A DNA stretch of 64,000 bases, taken from contig NZ_CP033970.1 of assembly GCF_003854935.1 (NCBI RefSeq), positions 1,736,001 through 1,800,000 of the forward strand, in the 5' to 3' direction. The position numbers and the translations under genes are program-made. Source of the stretch: Cupriavidus pauculus (GTDB taxonomy: Bacteria; Pseudomonadota; Gammaproteobacteria; Burkholderiales; Burkholderiaceae). This document shows, piece after piece, positions 1-8,633 of this stretch; the first letter of the stretch is position 1, and each line of letters begins with the position of its first letter. The notes beneath the pieces are model-generated. The model was not told the DNA's origin. It ran no database searches and saw only the letters and a list, made by a program, of their open reading frames with translations.

Positions 1-463
1 CCACCGGAAAGCGCGCGGCGGCATCGGCCTGCCGGTCATCGAGACCGAGCATCCGCGTCAGCCCGCCGGCCAGCGCGGCGGCGCGCTGCCACGCGTGCTG
101 GGCGGCCATGCCGCTGCCAGCGGGCGCCGCCGCCAGCCGGCGCACTTGCGCGGCAAAGCTGGCATCCATCGAGAACATGCGCGGCCGGGCCATCAGACGG
201 GCTGGCAGGGCCACCGAACTGGACGGGAAATCGGCCACGAGCTGGAGGTTGTCGGGCAGGCCGCTGCACAGGTGGTGATGCCCGGCGGGAATCACGAGGC
301 CCTGGGTGCGGTCGACGCGGTACGCATGGCCGTCGATTTCCAGTTCGGTCTCGCCATCGACGCCGAACAGGAGTTGGTGATAGTCGTGGGCATGGCCGAA
401 TGGCCGCCGCTGGTAGCGGCGCGGCTCGACCAGCGGAGACGCATGCTCAACGAGCTTCGGCAT
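1..463 (-). CDS. AraC-type regulator, N-terminal cupin part (cut by window edge)
   Basis: The visible 154 residues begin MPKLVEHASPLVEPRRYQ and form a small cupin-like sensor domain: a histidine pair in HAHDYHQLLFGVDGE, then VIPAGHHHLC, as in the arabinose-binding-like N-terminus of AraC-family activators. The C-terminal helix-turn-helix pair would lie beyond the left edge and is not visible. The gene starts inside the last codons of the EamA exporter gene upstream (17-bp overlap, another frame), so the two are probably co-transcribed and translationally coupled. Inference: a regulator of the exporter or of genes outside the window. A stand-alone cupin enzyme cannot be excluded because the DNA-binding domain is out of view. 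Confidence 0.7.
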   Translation of the reverse strand, partial: MPKLVEHASPLVEPRRYQRRPFGHAHDYHQLLFGVDGETELEIDGHAYRVDRTQGLVIPAGHHHLCSGLPDNLQLVADFPSSSVALPARLMARPRMFSMDASFAAQVRRLAAAPAGSGMAAQHAWQRAAALAGGLTRMLGLDDRQADAAARFPV

Positions 464-1355
464 GGCGCTGCCTCCCCTGTGTCTGGCACAGCCAGACCCC
501 GACCCCGGCGACGGCCATGCCGCACCACTGCAGCGGCCCCAGCCGGTCGCCGAACAGCAGCGCCGCCTGCACGGCCGCCAGCGGCGGCGCCAGGAACATC
601 AGCGCGGCGGCGTTGGCCGCCTGTCCGCGCCGTACCAGGCCCAGCAGCAGCCACGTGCCCAGCCCGGACAGCACCACGGCCGCCCAGAGCAGCGCGGCCC
701 ACAGCGTGGGGCCGGACATCCAGCGCAGGCCGCCGATGCCGCCGGACGCGGCCACCACGACGGCGGCCACCAGCAGCGCCCCGGCGTTCTGCCAGGCCGA
801 GCTGGCGCGGATATCCGCGCGGGCAATCGAGGTTTTCTGGAGCAGCGTTCCCATCGTGATCGAAATGATCGCCAGCACGCCCACCAGCACGATCCACGGC
901 GAGACGGCGTGCGGCGCACCGGCCTGCATCGCGGGCAAGACTACCAGACCCACGCCCAGCGCGCCCAGCGCCAGCCCGAGCCAGGTGCGCGACGTCGGCT
1001 GCTCCTTGAGCAGCGGTATCGCAAGCAGCGCGGTCAGCAGCGGCTGCAGCGCGCCCAGCAGCGCCATGATCGACGGCGACAGGCCGTGCGCCACGGCGCC
1101 ATAGCCGGCGCACAGGTAGATGCCCTGCATCAGCGCGCCGGCCAGCAGATGGCGCGGCACCTGCGCCAGCGGCGGCCACGCGGCACGGCCGGCCGCCGCC
1201 ACCGCCGCGAACATCAGCGTCGCCAGCGCAAAGCGGGCCAGCAGGAACAGGCTGGTATCGGCCACCGGCACCACGGCCTTGCCGACGATGAAGCCGGTGG
1301 ACCAGATCAGGACGAAGGCCATGGCGGGCAGCCAGGCGGGCAGGGGGCGCGGCAT
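447..1355 (-). CDS. EamA/DMT-family inner-membrane exporter
   Basis: A 302-residue protein made almost entirely of hydrophobic segments, about ten membrane spans arranged as two EamA repeats. The first repeat opens MAFVLIWSTGFIVGKAVVP and the second opens in the region PWIVLVGVLAIISITMGTLL. Length and layout fit the drug/metabolite transporter superfamily (RhaT/YdcZ-like permeases) that exports amino acids or small metabolites. The start at MPRPLPAWLPAM is chosen because upstream codons in the frame do not look like protein. Its 3' end overlaps the AraC-type gene. Substrate cannot be read from the sequence. Confidence 0.87.
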   Translation of the reverse strand: MPRPLPAWLPAMAFVLIWSTGFIVGKAVVPVADTSLFLLARFALATLMFAAVAAAGRAAWPPLAQVPRHLLAGALMQGIYLCAGYGAVAHGLSPSIMALLGALQPLLTALLAIPLLKEQPTSRTWLGLALGALGVGLVVLPAMQAGAPHAVSPWIVLVGVLAIISITMGTLLQKTSIARADIRASSAWQNAGALLVAAVVVAASGGIGGLRWMSGPTLWAALLWAAVVLSGLGTWLLLGLVRRGQAANAAALMFLAPPLAAVQAALLFGDRLGPLQWCGMAVAGVGVWLCQTQGRQRHAEAR

Positions 1356-1477
1356 GGTGGGGTGGGGGCGGTTGGCGAAAAGCGGACGGCAGGGGTGGAA
1401 TCTGCCGCGCAGCCTATCGCAACGCGGGCGGCGTGTCTTGGCAAATCCTGCAGCCGGTGCCTGCCATCGGCACAGCC

Positions 1478-2353
1478 TCAGGCCGCCGCCTTGACCTGGG
1501 TGCGCAGGTAGTCCACCACCCGCGCCACGCGCGGCGGCAGCGACCACTCGGAGCGGTGGATCAGCCACAGCTTGTCGATCACGGGCGCCTGGCAGTCCAG
1601 CACGCGGATGCGGTCCGGCTGCACAAACGCCTCGCGTGCGTAGCGCGGGATCACGGTAAAGCCAAAGCCGCGCGCCACCGGTTCCAGCATCAGGCTGACC
1701 TGGTTGCTGAAGCCCCGGCACGGCAGCGTATGGACGCCCGGATTGCCGGGGTAATGCCGGCTCAGCAGCCGGTTGGCCATGGTCTTGCCGTCGGGATGGT
1801 CGACGAAACCGATGCGCTGCAGATCCTCCCAGCCGTCAACCTGTTCGCTGGCCGGGTAGACCAGCTCCAGCGGCTCCTCGCTGAACGGGCTTGCCGCCAG
1901 ACGCGGCTCGTCGGGCTTCAGCGATACCAGCCCGACGTCGAAGCGGTTCTGCAGCACGCCTTCCAGCACCTCGGCATCGGGCGCGAAGCGGTGCCGGATG
2001 ATCAGCCCCGGCGTGCGCGCCTGCAGGTCCAGCAGGCGCGGATAGAGGAACAGGCCGATGCTGCCCGGCGTGATCAGCCCGACCACGCCGCTTTCGGCAT
2101 TGGCGCTGAGGCGGGCGCGCAGACGGTCGTTGGCCACCTCCATGTCGCTGCAGTATTCCAGCAGCGCCTTGCCGGCCGGCGTCAGTTCCAGCGCGCGCGG
2201 GCGGCGGATCAGCAGCGGGCCCAGCGCTTCTTCCAGATGGCGGATGTGCTGGCTGACGGCGGCCTGTGTCAGGCCCAGTTCGTCGGCGGCGCCGGTGAAG
2301 CTGCCGGACTGGGCCAGCATCGCAAACGAACGCAGCCATTGCGGGTTAAGCAT
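1478..2353 (-). CDS. LysR-family transcriptional regulator
   Basis: This 291-residue protein has the winged helix-turn-helix of LysR regulators at residues 1-60 (SFTGAADELGLTQAAVSQHI, then a FER-like LLIRRPRALELTPAG) and a periplasmic-binding-protein-like effector domain. The domain order and length are standard for the family. It is divergent from the adjacent flavin oxidoreductase gene, with 94 bp between the starts, so control of that oxidoreductase and of itself is the natural inference. A perfect 16-bp inverted repeat lies in the gap. The inducing ligand is not evident. Confidence 0.93.
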   Translation of the reverse strand: MLNPQWLRSFAMLAQSGSFTGAADELGLTQAAVSQHIRHLEEALGPLLIRRPRALELTPAGKALLEYCSDMEVANDRLRARLSANAESGVVGLITPGSIGLFLYPRLLDLQARTPGLIIRHRFAPDAEVLEGVLQNRFDVGLVSLKPDEPRLAASPFSEEPLELVYPASEQVDGWEDLQRIGFVDHPDGKTMANRLLSRHYPGNPGVHTLPCRGFSNQVSLMLEPVARGFGFTVIPRYAREAFVQPDRIRVLDCQAPVIDKLWLIHRSEWSLPPRVARVVDYLRTQVKAAA

Positions 2354-2397
2354 AATGAACTCTTATTGAAGCGATAAGGCGTAGACGGTTTTCATTA

Positions 2398-2413
2398 TAG
2401 CGACCCGTCGCTA
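2398..2413. promoter_or_regulatory. Palindrome in LysR/oxidoreductase divergent promoter
   Basis: TAGCGAC-CC-GTCGCTA is a perfect inverted repeat with 7-bp arms between two divergent starts. A TATAAT hexamer read on the minus strand (2394-2399) overlaps its left edge and a TACTAT on the plus strand (2412-2417) overlaps its right edge, as expected for an operator controlling both genes. Neither hexamer has a good -35 partner, which would fit activator dependence. Binding by the adjacent LysR protein is inferred. Confidence 0.5.
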
Positions 2414-2447
2414 CTATCGCTGCATTGCAACACGTCTCGACAATTTC

Positions 2448-3557
2448 ATGACTACGCCTGCACTTTTCACGCCGTTTACCCTCAAGGACGTCACGCTGCG
2501 CAACCGCATCGCGGTGCCGCCGATGTGCCAGTACAGCGCTATCGACGGCTTCACCAACGACTGGCACCTGTCGCACTACGCCGGACTGGCGCGCGGTGGC
2601 GCGGGGCTGGTCATCGTCGAGGCCACGGCGGTGTCGCCGGAGGGCCGGATCTCGCCGGGATGCACGGGGCTGTGGAATGACGAACAGGCCGTCGGCATGG
2701 CCCGCATCGCCGAGGCGATCAAGGCCGGCGGCGCCGTGCCCGGCATCCAGATCGCCCATGCCGGCCGCAAGGCCAGCGCCAACCGCCCGTGGGAAGGCGA
2801 CGACCATATCCCCGAAGGCGACCCGCGCGGCTGGCAGACCATCTCGCCTTCGGCCAAGCCGTTTGGCGCCCATCTGCCCAAGGAACCCAGGGCGATGACG
2901 ACCGAAGACATCGCGCGCGTCCAGGCCGATTTCGTGGCCGCCGCCAAGCGCGCCCGCGACGCCGGCTTCCAGTGGCTGGAACTGCACTTCGCGCACGGCT
3001 ATCTGGCGCAGAGCTTCTTCTCGGTCCATGCCAATACGCGCACCGACGCCTATGGCAACGATGCCATCGGCCGGGGCCGCTTCCTGCTGGAAACGCTGGC
3101 CGCCGTGCGCGAAGTCTGGCCGCAAAACCTGCCGCTGACCGCCCGCTTTGGCGTCATCGAGTACGACGGCAACGACGAGCAGACGCTGCGCGAATCGATC
3201 GAACTGGTGCGCGCCATGCGCGAGGGCGGGCTGGACATGCTCAACGTCAGCGTGGGCTTTTCCACGCCGGACGCCCAGATCCCGTGGGGCCCGGCATTCC
3301 TGGCCCCGATTGCCGAACGCGTGCACCGCGAGGCGGGCCTGCCGGTGGCGTCGTCGTGGGGCATCGACGACCCCGTGGTGGCCAATCGCGTGGTCGAAGC
3401 GGGCCAGATGGACCTCGTGATGGTGGGCCGCGCGATGCTGTCCAACCCGCACTGGCCGTACCAGACCGCCATGAAGCTGGGCCTGGAGCGTCCGTCGTGG
3501 GTCCTGCCGGCGCCGTACGCGCACTGGCTCGAACGGTATCGGGTGCAGTCGGCCTGA
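2448..3557 (+). CDS. NADH:flavin oxidoreductase, old yellow enzyme family (YqjM/XenA type)
   Basis: A 369-residue FMN-dependent TIM-barrel ene-reductase that reduces activated C=C bonds, nitro compounds or quinones with NAD(P)H. Visible signatures are PPMCQYSAIDG near residue 25, with the flavin-tuning cysteine of the YqjM/XenA class, HAGRKAS around residue 105, the active-site block ELHFAHGYLAQSFFS near residue 180 and the phosphate-binding end GRAMLSNPHWP. Length fits the YqjM class. It is transcribed away from a LysR gene and followed by a strong hairpin. Xenobiotic or enone detoxification is the usual role; the natural substrate is unknown. Confidence 0.93.
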   Translation: MTTPALFTPFTLKDVTLRNRIAVPPMCQYSAIDGFTNDWHLSHYAGLARGGAGLVIVEATAVSPEGRISPGCTGLWNDEQAVGMARIAEAIKAGGAVPGIQIAHAGRKASANRPWEGDDHIPEGDPRGWQTISPSAKPFGAHLPKEPRAMTTEDIARVQADFVAAAKRARDAGFQWLELHFAHGYLAQSFFSVHANTRTDAYGNDAIGRGRFLLETLAAVREVWPQNLPLTARFGVIEYDGNDEQTLRESIELVRAMREGGLDMLNVSVGFSTPDAQIPWGPAFLAPIAERVHREAGLPVASSWGIDDPVVANRVVEAGQMDLVMVGRAMLSNPHWPYQTAMKLGLERPSWVLPAPYAHWLERYRVQSA

Positions 3558-3564
3558 TGCAAAA

Positions 3565-3593
3565 CGCGTCGGCCCCGCAAACGGGCCGACGCG
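3565..3593 (+). terminator. Hairpin after the flavin oxidoreductase gene
   Basis: An 11-bp perfect GC-rich stem (CGCGTCGGCCC / GGGCCGACGCG) with a 7-nt loop begins 8 nt after the stop codon. Only three T residues follow, so it is a weak intrinsic terminator or an mRNA-stabilising 3' hairpin. It sits just before the -35 box of the toxin-antitoxin promoter and would insulate that operon. Confidence 0.6.
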
Positions 3594-3600
3594 CCGCCGT

Positions 3601-3649
3601 TTGACCGGCGCGCCATAGCCGCTATACTTGTACAGTTAATTGGACAAGT
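3601..3649 (+). promoter_or_regulatory. Promoter and operator of the yefM-yoeB operon
   Basis: TTGACC (3601-3606), a 16-bp spacer and TATACT (3623-3628) form a near-consensus sigma-70 promoter. Overlapping the -10 box and extending downstream is an inverted repeat, ACTTGTACA-GTTAAT-TGGACAAGT (3626-3649), with one mismatch in 9-bp arms and a TGTACA core. YefM repressors are known to bind TGTACA-centred palindromes, so this is the expected autoregulatory site. The ribosome-binding GGAG is at 3653-3656. Confidence 0.8.
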
Positions 3650-3660
3650 ACCGGAGTTGA

Positions 3661-3933
3661 ATGATGCGCACCGTCCACTTCTCGGATGCCCGCAACAACC
3701 TCAAGGGCGTGATCGACCAGGCCATCGATGACCACGAGGCGGTTCTGATCACGCGCCGCGACGCGCCCAACGCGGTAATCATGTCGCAGGCCCAGTACGA
3801 TAGCTGGGCCGAAACCATCTACCTGCTCAATTCCCCTGCCAACGCCGCCCATCTGTCGCGTTCGCTCGAACAGTTGCGCGCCGGCGAGGCCAAAGCGCGC
3901 ACCCTTCTGGACCCCGATACCCCGACCGAATGA
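3661..3933 (+). CDS. yefM: YefM/Phd-family antitoxin
   Basis: A 90-residue antitoxin with the YefM/Phd N-terminal DNA-binding fold (MRTVHFSDARNNLKGVIDQA, then EAVLITRRDAPNAVIMS) and a flexible charged C-terminus that would wrap the toxin. It neutralises the YoeB RNase and represses the operon; the toxin-antitoxin complex normally represses more strongly. Two adjacent ATGs are possible; the second (3664) has the better spacing from GGAG. Its stop overlaps the toxin ATG by 4 bp, typical of translational coupling. Confidence 0.93.
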   Translation: MMRTVHFSDARNNLKGVIDQAIDDHEAVLITRRDAPNAVIMSQAQYDSWAETIYLLNSPANAAHLSRSLEQLRAGEAKARTLLDPDTPTE

Positions 3934-4199
3934 CGCGCAACATCCTGTTCACCGCGGATGCGTGGGCGCAATACCTGTTCTGGCAGGGGCAGGACCGGAA
4001 GACCCTGAAGCGCATCAACCAGCTTGTCGAGGATGCGCGGCGGTCCCCGTTCGAGGGAATCGGCAAGCCGGAGCCGCTGAAGGGCAACCTGACCGGCTTC
4101 TGGTCGCGCCGCATCGACGATACCAATCGGCTGGTCTACAAGGCCGACGACGTGGCCGTCTCGATCGTTAGCTGCCGCTACCACTACGGCGACCGCTAG
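3930..4199 (+). CDS. yoeB: YoeB-family mRNA interferase toxin
   Basis: An 89-residue RelE-superfamily toxin that cleaves mRNA in the ribosomal A site. It closely follows the YoeB pattern: AWAQYLFWQGQDRKTLKRIN at the N-terminus, the SPFEGIGKPEPLKG segment with the catalytic Glu, FWSRRIDDTNRLVY with the catalytic Arg, and the terminal CRYHYGDR with the catalytic His and Tyr. All active-site residues are present, so the toxin should be functional. It forms an operon with the upstream antitoxin (ATGA overlap). Confidence 0.95.
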   Translation: MTRNILFTADAWAQYLFWQGQDRKTLKRINQLVEDARRSPFEGIGKPEPLKGNLTGFWSRRIDDTNRLVYKADDVAVSIVSCRYHYGDR

Positions 4200-4213
4200 C
4201 CAGCCCCCGCCCG

Positions 4214-5389
4214 CTACTCCACGATCTCGAACGCGTCCAGGTACGTGTCGTTCAGCGTCAGCCCCAGGCCCGGGACGTTGTCGTCCAGTTGCAGGAAGCC
4301 GTTGTCGGGCGCCGGTTCCCCGTTGAAGATGTAGTAGAACAGTTCGTTGCCGACCTCCACGTCGTGCACGGGGAAGAACTCGGCCATTGGCGACGCCGTG
4401 GACGCCATCGTCAGGTGGTAGTTGTGCATCTGGCCGGCGTGGGGGATCACGGGCACCGACCACGCCTCGGCCATGGCGTTGATCTTCTGCGCGGCGGTGA
4501 TGCCGCCCACGCGGTTGGTGTCGTACTGGATCACGTCCACCGCGCGGCGTTCCAGCAGGTCCTTGAATCCGTACGACGTGAACTCGTGCTCGCCGCCCGA
4601 GATCGGGAACGGGCTCATCTTCTTCAGTTCGGCGTAGCCCTCGATGTCGTCGGCGATGACCGGCTCCTCCAGCCAGCGCGGGTTGAACTCGGCCAGCCGC
4701 GGCACCATGCGGCGGGCGTATTCGAGCGTCCAGCCCATGTAGCACTCCAGCATGATGTCCACGCCGTCGCCCACCAGCTCGCGCAGCAGCCGCACCTGTT
4801 CCAGGTTCTTCTGCATGCCGGCGGCGCCGTCGCGCGGGCCGTAGCCGAAGCGCATCTTCATCGCCGTGAAGCCCTGGTCCAGGTAGCGCTGCGCCTCGCC
4901 CAGGAAGGCGTCGCGGTCGTCGTTGTTGTAGAGCTTGGACGCATAGCACCAGATCTTTTCCTTGGTGCGGCCGCCCAGCAGCTTGAACACGGGCCGGCCG
5001 GTGGCCTTGCCCATGAGGTCCCACAGCGCGATGTCCACCGCCGAGATGGCGGCCATGCCGATGCCCTTGCGGCCCCAGGCGTGGGTGCGGCGGTACATCT
5101 TCTGCCACAGGTATTCGTTGTCGAACGGGTCCTGGCCGATCACGATCGGCGCCAGGTACTGGTCGACGATCTGCTTGGCCACGCGCGGCGCCAGCGCGCA
5201 GTTGCCGATGCCGACGTGCCCGTCGTCGGTTTCCACCTCCACCACCAGCCAGCCGTGAAAGCGGAACGACCCCATCGCGTCGCCGCGGTCGAACAGGATG
5301 TCGGTGGCGTTGGTGCAGAAGTGCGCCTGCGGCGGCACGGTCTTGCCCTTCCATTCGAAAACGCGGGCGCGGACGTTGGTGATCTTCAT
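4214..5389 (-). CDS. Enolase-superfamily sugar-acid dehydratase (rhamnonate/lyxonate dehydratase-like)
   Basis: A 391-residue protein of the mandelate-racemase subgroup. The capping domain is followed by the barrel with KMR (Lys178/Arg180), metal ligands Glu215 (MLECYMGW), WLEEPV and GGEHEF, and the base PHAGQMHN. This arrangement matches acid-sugar dehydratases such as L-rhamnonate or L-lyxonate dehydratase, which turn an aldonate into a 2-keto-3-deoxy acid. It is the last gene of a minus-strand run after a Bug receptor and a PdxA-like gene, and a 2-keto-3-deoxyarabonate dehydratase is divergent upstream. Pentonate as substrate is inferred from that neighbour. Confidence 0.85.
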   Translation of the reverse strand: MKITNVRARVFEWKGKTVPPQAHFCTNATDILFDRGDAMGSFRFHGWLVVEVETDDGHVGIGNCALAPRVAKQIVDQYLAPIVIGQDPFDNEYLWQKMYRRTHAWGRKGIGMAAISAVDIALWDLMGKATGRPVFKLLGGRTKEKIWCYASKLYNNDDRDAFLGEAQRYLDQGFTAMKMRFGYGPRDGAAGMQKNLEQVRLLRELVGDGVDIMLECYMGWTLEYARRMVPRLAEFNPRWLEEPVIADDIEGYAELKKMSPFPISGGEHEFTSYGFKDLLERRAVDVIQYDTNRVGGITAAQKINAMAEAWSVPVIPHAGQMHNYHLTMASTASPMAEFFPVHDVEVGNELFYYIFNGEPAPDNGFLQLDDNVPGLGLTLNDTYLDAFEIVE

Positions 5390-5415
5390 GGTCGATTCCT
5401 TTGAGCGGGACGGGG

Positions 5416-6441
5416 TCAGGCGGCGCGGGCGTCGGCCAGCCGGCGCGCGCCCATCTGGCAGGCCAGGTGGAACGCCTGCAGCGTGGCGCCCGGGTTGGCG
5501 CGGCCCTGTTGCGCGATGTCGAACGCGGTGCCGTGCGCCGGCGTGGTGATTGGCACGGGCAGGCCGCCCTGCACGGTCACGCCGCGCGAGAAGCCCATCA
5601 GCTTGATGCCGATCTGGCCCTGGTCGTGGTACATCGTGACGATGGCGTCGAACTGGCGTTCGTCGGGCCCGCCCTGCACCTTCAGGAAGATCGTGTCGGC
5701 CGGAAAGGGCCCCTGCGCGGCCACGCCGCGTGCCTGGGCGGCGGCCACGGCCGGGCCGATCACGTCGATTTCCTCGCGGCCGAAGGCGCCGTTGTCGCCG
5801 TTGTGCGGGTTCAGGCCGCAGACGGCGATGCGCGGGGCGGCCACGCCGGACCGGCGCAGCGCGTGGTCGATCAGGTCGATGGCGTCGCGCACGCGCTCCG
5901 GCGTGATCAGCGCGGGCACGTCGCGAATGGCCACGTGCGACGTGACGCGCGACGTCCACAGCCCGTCGAGCACGTTGAACTCGCAGAACGGGCCCCGGTA
6001 GCCCAGCCGCTCGGCAAACCAGTGCAGCTCGTCGTTGTGGCCCATGCCGGCCGCGTGCATCGAACTCTTGTTGAGCGGGCCGAACAGGATGGCGTCGGCC
6101 TGGCCGGCCTGCGCCAGGTTCAGCGCCACCTGCAGCGTGCCCAGGCAGTAGCGGCCACCCTCGGCGCTGGCGGCGCCGCGCGGATAGGTGGGGTTGCCGT
6201 CGAGCGCCCAGTGATGGAGCCGCGGGCCCTGCTCGGTGCCCTGGAAGTCGGGCCGGTCCACTTCGGGCAGCGTCAGCGAGACGCCGGCCACCTGCATGGC
6301 GCGGCGCCATTCCTCGCGGTCGGCGATCAGCAGGATGCGGGCCTGCGCGGCCACGGGGTCGGCCAGCAGCCGGGCAATCAGTTCAGGGCCGATGCCGGCG
6401 GGGTCGCCGAGCACCATTGCGATACGGGGACGTGGCGTCAT
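5416..6441 (-). CDS. PdxA-family 4-hydroxythreonine-4-phosphate dehydrogenase-like enzyme
   Basis: A 341-residue NAD-dependent, metal-using oxidative decarboxylase of the PdxA family. Markers are the N-terminal [15 protein letters not shown], the [19 protein letters not shown] active-site region, [28 protein letters not shown] and the metal/substrate segment [16 protein letters not shown]. PdxA homologues outside vitamin B6 operons (PdxA2) often act on phosphorylated hydroxy acids such as threonate or erythronate phosphate. Its place between a Bug receptor and a sugar-acid dehydratase argues for catabolism, although no DUF1537 kinase is nearby. The exact substrate is open. Confidence 0.88.
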   Translation of the reverse strand: MTPRPRIAMVLGDPAGIGPELIARLLADPVAAQARILLIADREEWRRAMQVAGVSLTLPEVDRPDFQGTEQGPRLHHWALDGNPTYPRGAASAEGGRYCLGTLQVALNLAQAGQADAILFGPLNKSSMHAAGMGHNDELHWFAERLGYRGPFCEFNVLDGLWTSRVTSHVAIRDVPALITPERVRDAIDLIDHALRRSGVAAPRIAVCGLNPHNGDNGAFGREEIDVIGPAVAAAQARGVAAQGPFPADTIFLKVQGGPDERQFDAIVTMYHDQGQIGIKLMGFSRGVTVQGGLPVPITTPAHGTAFDIAQQGRANPGATLQAFHLACQMGARRLADARAA

Positions 6442-6461
6442 GGTCGGGATAGGGTTTGGGG

Positions 6462-7427
6462 TCAGTCGAGCTTCACGCCCAGTTCGGCGATCAGCTTGCC
6501 GTAGCGCGCGTATTCGCTGCGCGAGAAGGCGTCGAAGCGGGCGGCGTCCATCGTGCCGGGCACCGCGCCAACGTCGCCCAGCCGGCGCAGCGTGTCGGGG
6601 TCCTTCATGACCTGTGCCATGGCGGCGCCCAGCTTCTGCAGCGTGGCGGGCGGCGTGCCGCCGGTGGCGTAGACGCCGTACCAGGTGTTGGCCTGGATCT
6701 CGGGCACGCCGGCTTCCTTCAGCGTCGGCACGTTCGGCAGCAGCGCCGAGCGCGTGTCCGATGTCACCGCCAGCGCACGCAGCTTGCCGGCCTTGATATG
6801 GTTGATGACCGACGGCATGGTCTCGAAGCTCATGTCCACCTGGCCGCCCATCAGGTCGACCAGCCCACTGGCGCTGCTCTTGTACGGCACGTGCAGCATC
6901 CGGCCGCGGATCTGGTGCGCAAAGGCCGCCGCCGCCAGGTGCTGCGTGCTGCCGACGCCGGACGAGCTGTAGCGGTACTTGTCCGGATGGGCCTGGATCT
7001 GGGCCACGAGCGAGCGCGCGTCCTGCACCGGCAACTGGTTGTTGACGACCAGCACGTTGGGCACCTGTGCCACCAGCGCCACCGGCGCCAGGTCCTTCAG
7101 CGGGTTGAACTGGAGCTTGAGCAGGTGCGGCGCGATGGCCTGCGACGTCGACACGCCCATCAGCAGCGTGTTGCCGTCGGGCGGCGCCTTGGCGGTCAGG
7201 TCCGCGGCGATGGTGTTCGACGCGCCCGGGCGGTTGTCCACCACCACCGGCTGCTTGAGGATCGCGGCCAGCTTGTCCGCGACGATGCGCGCCATGATGT
7301 CCGTGCCGCCGCCGGGGGCCGCGCCTACCATCATGCGTACCGGGCGGGCGTCGTCCGCCCAGGCGGCGGGGGCTGCCAGGCCGAACCCGACGATGCCGGC
7401 CAGTGCGCCGGCCATCCAAGTCTTCAT
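6462..7427 (-). CDS. Bug-family (TctC-like) periplasmic solute-binding protein
   Basis: A 321-residue exported protein: a signal peptide (MKTWMAGALAGIVGFGLAAP, cleavage near AWA) and then the Bug core with PVRMMVGAAPGGGTDIMAR, PVVVDNRPGASN and a TYGV-like NTWYGVYATGG region. Bug receptors bind carboxylated metabolites, sometimes for a TctAB-type permease and sometimes as sensors; no tctA or tctB lies here. It heads a minus-strand operon with the PdxA-like enzyme and the dehydratase, so it probably binds the sugar acid degraded by them. In-frame codons upstream of the chosen ATG do not look like protein. Confidence 0.92.
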   Translation of the reverse strand: MKTWMAGALAGIVGFGLAAPAAWADDARPVRMMVGAAPGGGTDIMARIVADKLAAILKQPVVVDNRPGASNTIAADLTAKAPPDGNTLLMGVSTSQAIAPHLLKLQFNPLKDLAPVALVAQVPNVLVVNNQLPVQDARSLVAQIQAHPDKYRYSSSGVGSTQHLAAAAFAHQIRGRMLHVPYKSSASGLVDLMGGQVDMSFETMPSVINHIKAGKLRALAVTSDTRSALLPNVPTLKEAGVPEIQANTWYGVYATGGTPPATLQKLGAAMAQVMKDPDTLRRLGDVGAVPGTMDAARFDAFSRSEYARYGKLIAELGVKLD

Positions 7428-7694
7428 GTCTGTCTCCGTGGCACGCAGTCTGCGCTGCGTGAGACCCACTATACGGAGCGCGGCGGGCGCCGAAAACTGA
7501 GCATTTCTGAAGCGGCGATAAGCAGTGCTGATATCCGGGTTAACGCGGGCGGGCCCCGGGGCGGCGGCTGGCGCGGCGCCGGCCGGGCGCCGAGCGATCA
7601 CCGCAGGCGATCACGGTATCGGCAGGTTTCATTAGGCAGCGCGCGGGCCGGCCCGTATATTGGGCGGCACAACATCAGACCCAGGAGACAGCGC
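7428..7694. promoter_or_regulatory. Divergent control region between bug and araD-like genes
   Basis: This 267-bp gap between divergent starts holds no gene. On the minus strand a TATAGT hexamer (7468-7473) lies about 40 bp before the bug start. Between it and the start is a perfect 7-bp inverted repeat, CACGCAG-TCTGCG-CTGCGTG (7442-7461), usable as an operator or leader hairpin. On the plus strand a TATATT hexamer (7656-7661) lies 34 bp before the dehydratase ATG. Neither has a convincing -35 box. CAGGAGA at 7682-7688 is the ribosome-binding site of the dehydratase gene. Confidence 0.45.
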
Positions 7695-8615
7695 ATGACG
7701 ACCCCCGTGTATCGCGGAGTGTTCCCCGTGGCCCCGACCATCTTCGACGCCCAGGGCGGGCTGGACCTGGACGGCCAGCGCCGCTGCATCGACTTCATGA
7801 TCGACGCCGGATCGGACGGGCTCTGCATCCTGGCCAACTTCTCCGAGCAGTTCGTGCTGACCGACGACGAGCGGGCACGGCTGATGACCACGGTGCTGGA
7901 CCACGTGGCCGGGCGGGTGCCGGTGATCGTGACGACGACGCATTTCAGCTCGCGGATCTGCGCCGAGCGCAGCCGCGCCGCGCAGGACGCCGGCGCCGCC
8001 ATGGTGATGGTCATGCCGCCGTACCACGGCGCCACGATCCGCGTGCCCGAGCCGGCCATCTTCGACTTCTTCGCGGCGGTCTCGGCGGCCATCGACATCC
8101 CGATCATGATCCAGGACGCACCGGTCAGCGGCACCACGCTGTCGGCGCCGTTCCTGGCCCGCATGGCGCAGGCGCTGCCGAACGTTTCCTATTTCAAGAT
8201 CGAGGTGCCGCAGGCGGCGGCCAAGCTGCGCGAGCTGATTGCGCTGGGCGGCGACGCGATTGTCGGGCCCTGGGACGGCGAGGAAGCCATCACGCTGATG
8301 GCCGACCTGGAAGCGGGTGCCACGGGCGCGATGACCGGCGCGGGCTATCCGGACGGCATCCGCCAGATCCTGGACGCCTGGCAGGCCGGCGACGCCGAGG
8401 GCGCCGCTGCCCGCTACCAGCAGTGGCTGCCGTTGATCAACTACGAGAACCGCCAGGGGTGGCTGGCGACGGCCAAGGTGCTGATGCAGGAAGGCGGCGT
8501 GATCCGCTGCGATGCGGTGCGGCATCCGCTCCAGCACATGCACCCGGCCACGCGCGAGGGGCTGCTCCGGGTGGCGCGGCGGCTGGACCCGCTGGTGCTG
8601 CGCTGGGGGCGCTGA
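7695..8615 (+). CDS. L-2-keto-3-deoxyarabonate dehydratase-like (DHDPS superfamily)
   Basis: A 306-residue class I aldolase-fold protein. The Schiff-base lysine is Lys168 in YFKIEVPQAA and the partner tyrosine is Tyr110 in MPPYHGATIR. Long family-specific stretches (DFMIDAGSDGLCILANFSEQ, GPWDGEEAITL, GATGAMTGAGYPDGIR, RRLDPLVLRW) agree with my memory of the Azospirillum L-2-keto-3-deoxyarabonate dehydratase, which yields alpha-ketoglutarate semialdehyde. It faces a sugar-acid dehydratase operon across a shared control region, so the two halves probably supply consecutive steps. An aldehyde dehydrogenase suited to the next step lies at 56664-58097. A pyruvate-releasing aldolase activity is the main alternative. 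Confidence 0.85.
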   Translation: MTTPVYRGVFPVAPTIFDAQGGLDLDGQRRCIDFMIDAGSDGLCILANFSEQFVLTDDERARLMTTVLDHVAGRVPVIVTTTHFSSRICAERSRAAQDAGAAMVMVMPPYHGATIRVPEPAIFDFFAAVSAAIDIPIMIQDAPVSGTTLSAPFLARMAQALPNVSYFKIEVPQAAAKLRELIALGGDAIVGPWDGEEAITLMADLEAGATGAMTGAGYPDGIRQILDAWQAGDAEGAAARYQQWLPLINYENRQGWLATAKVLMQEGGVIRCDAVRHPLQHMHPATREGLLRVARRLDPLVLRWGR

Positions 8616-8633
8616 GCGGGTTGCAACCGGGCG

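Noticed and set aside
447-1721. Extension of the EamA gene to an upstream start near 1721
   Set aside because: The added part would overlap the LysR gene and has no membrane or domain character; the ATG at 1355 gives a normal-length transporter.
4214-6310. A single fused frame covering the enolase-type dehydratase and part of the PdxA region
   Set aside because: The PdxA motifs are in a different frame and the dehydratase has its own ATG at 5389; the upstream extension is a shadow.
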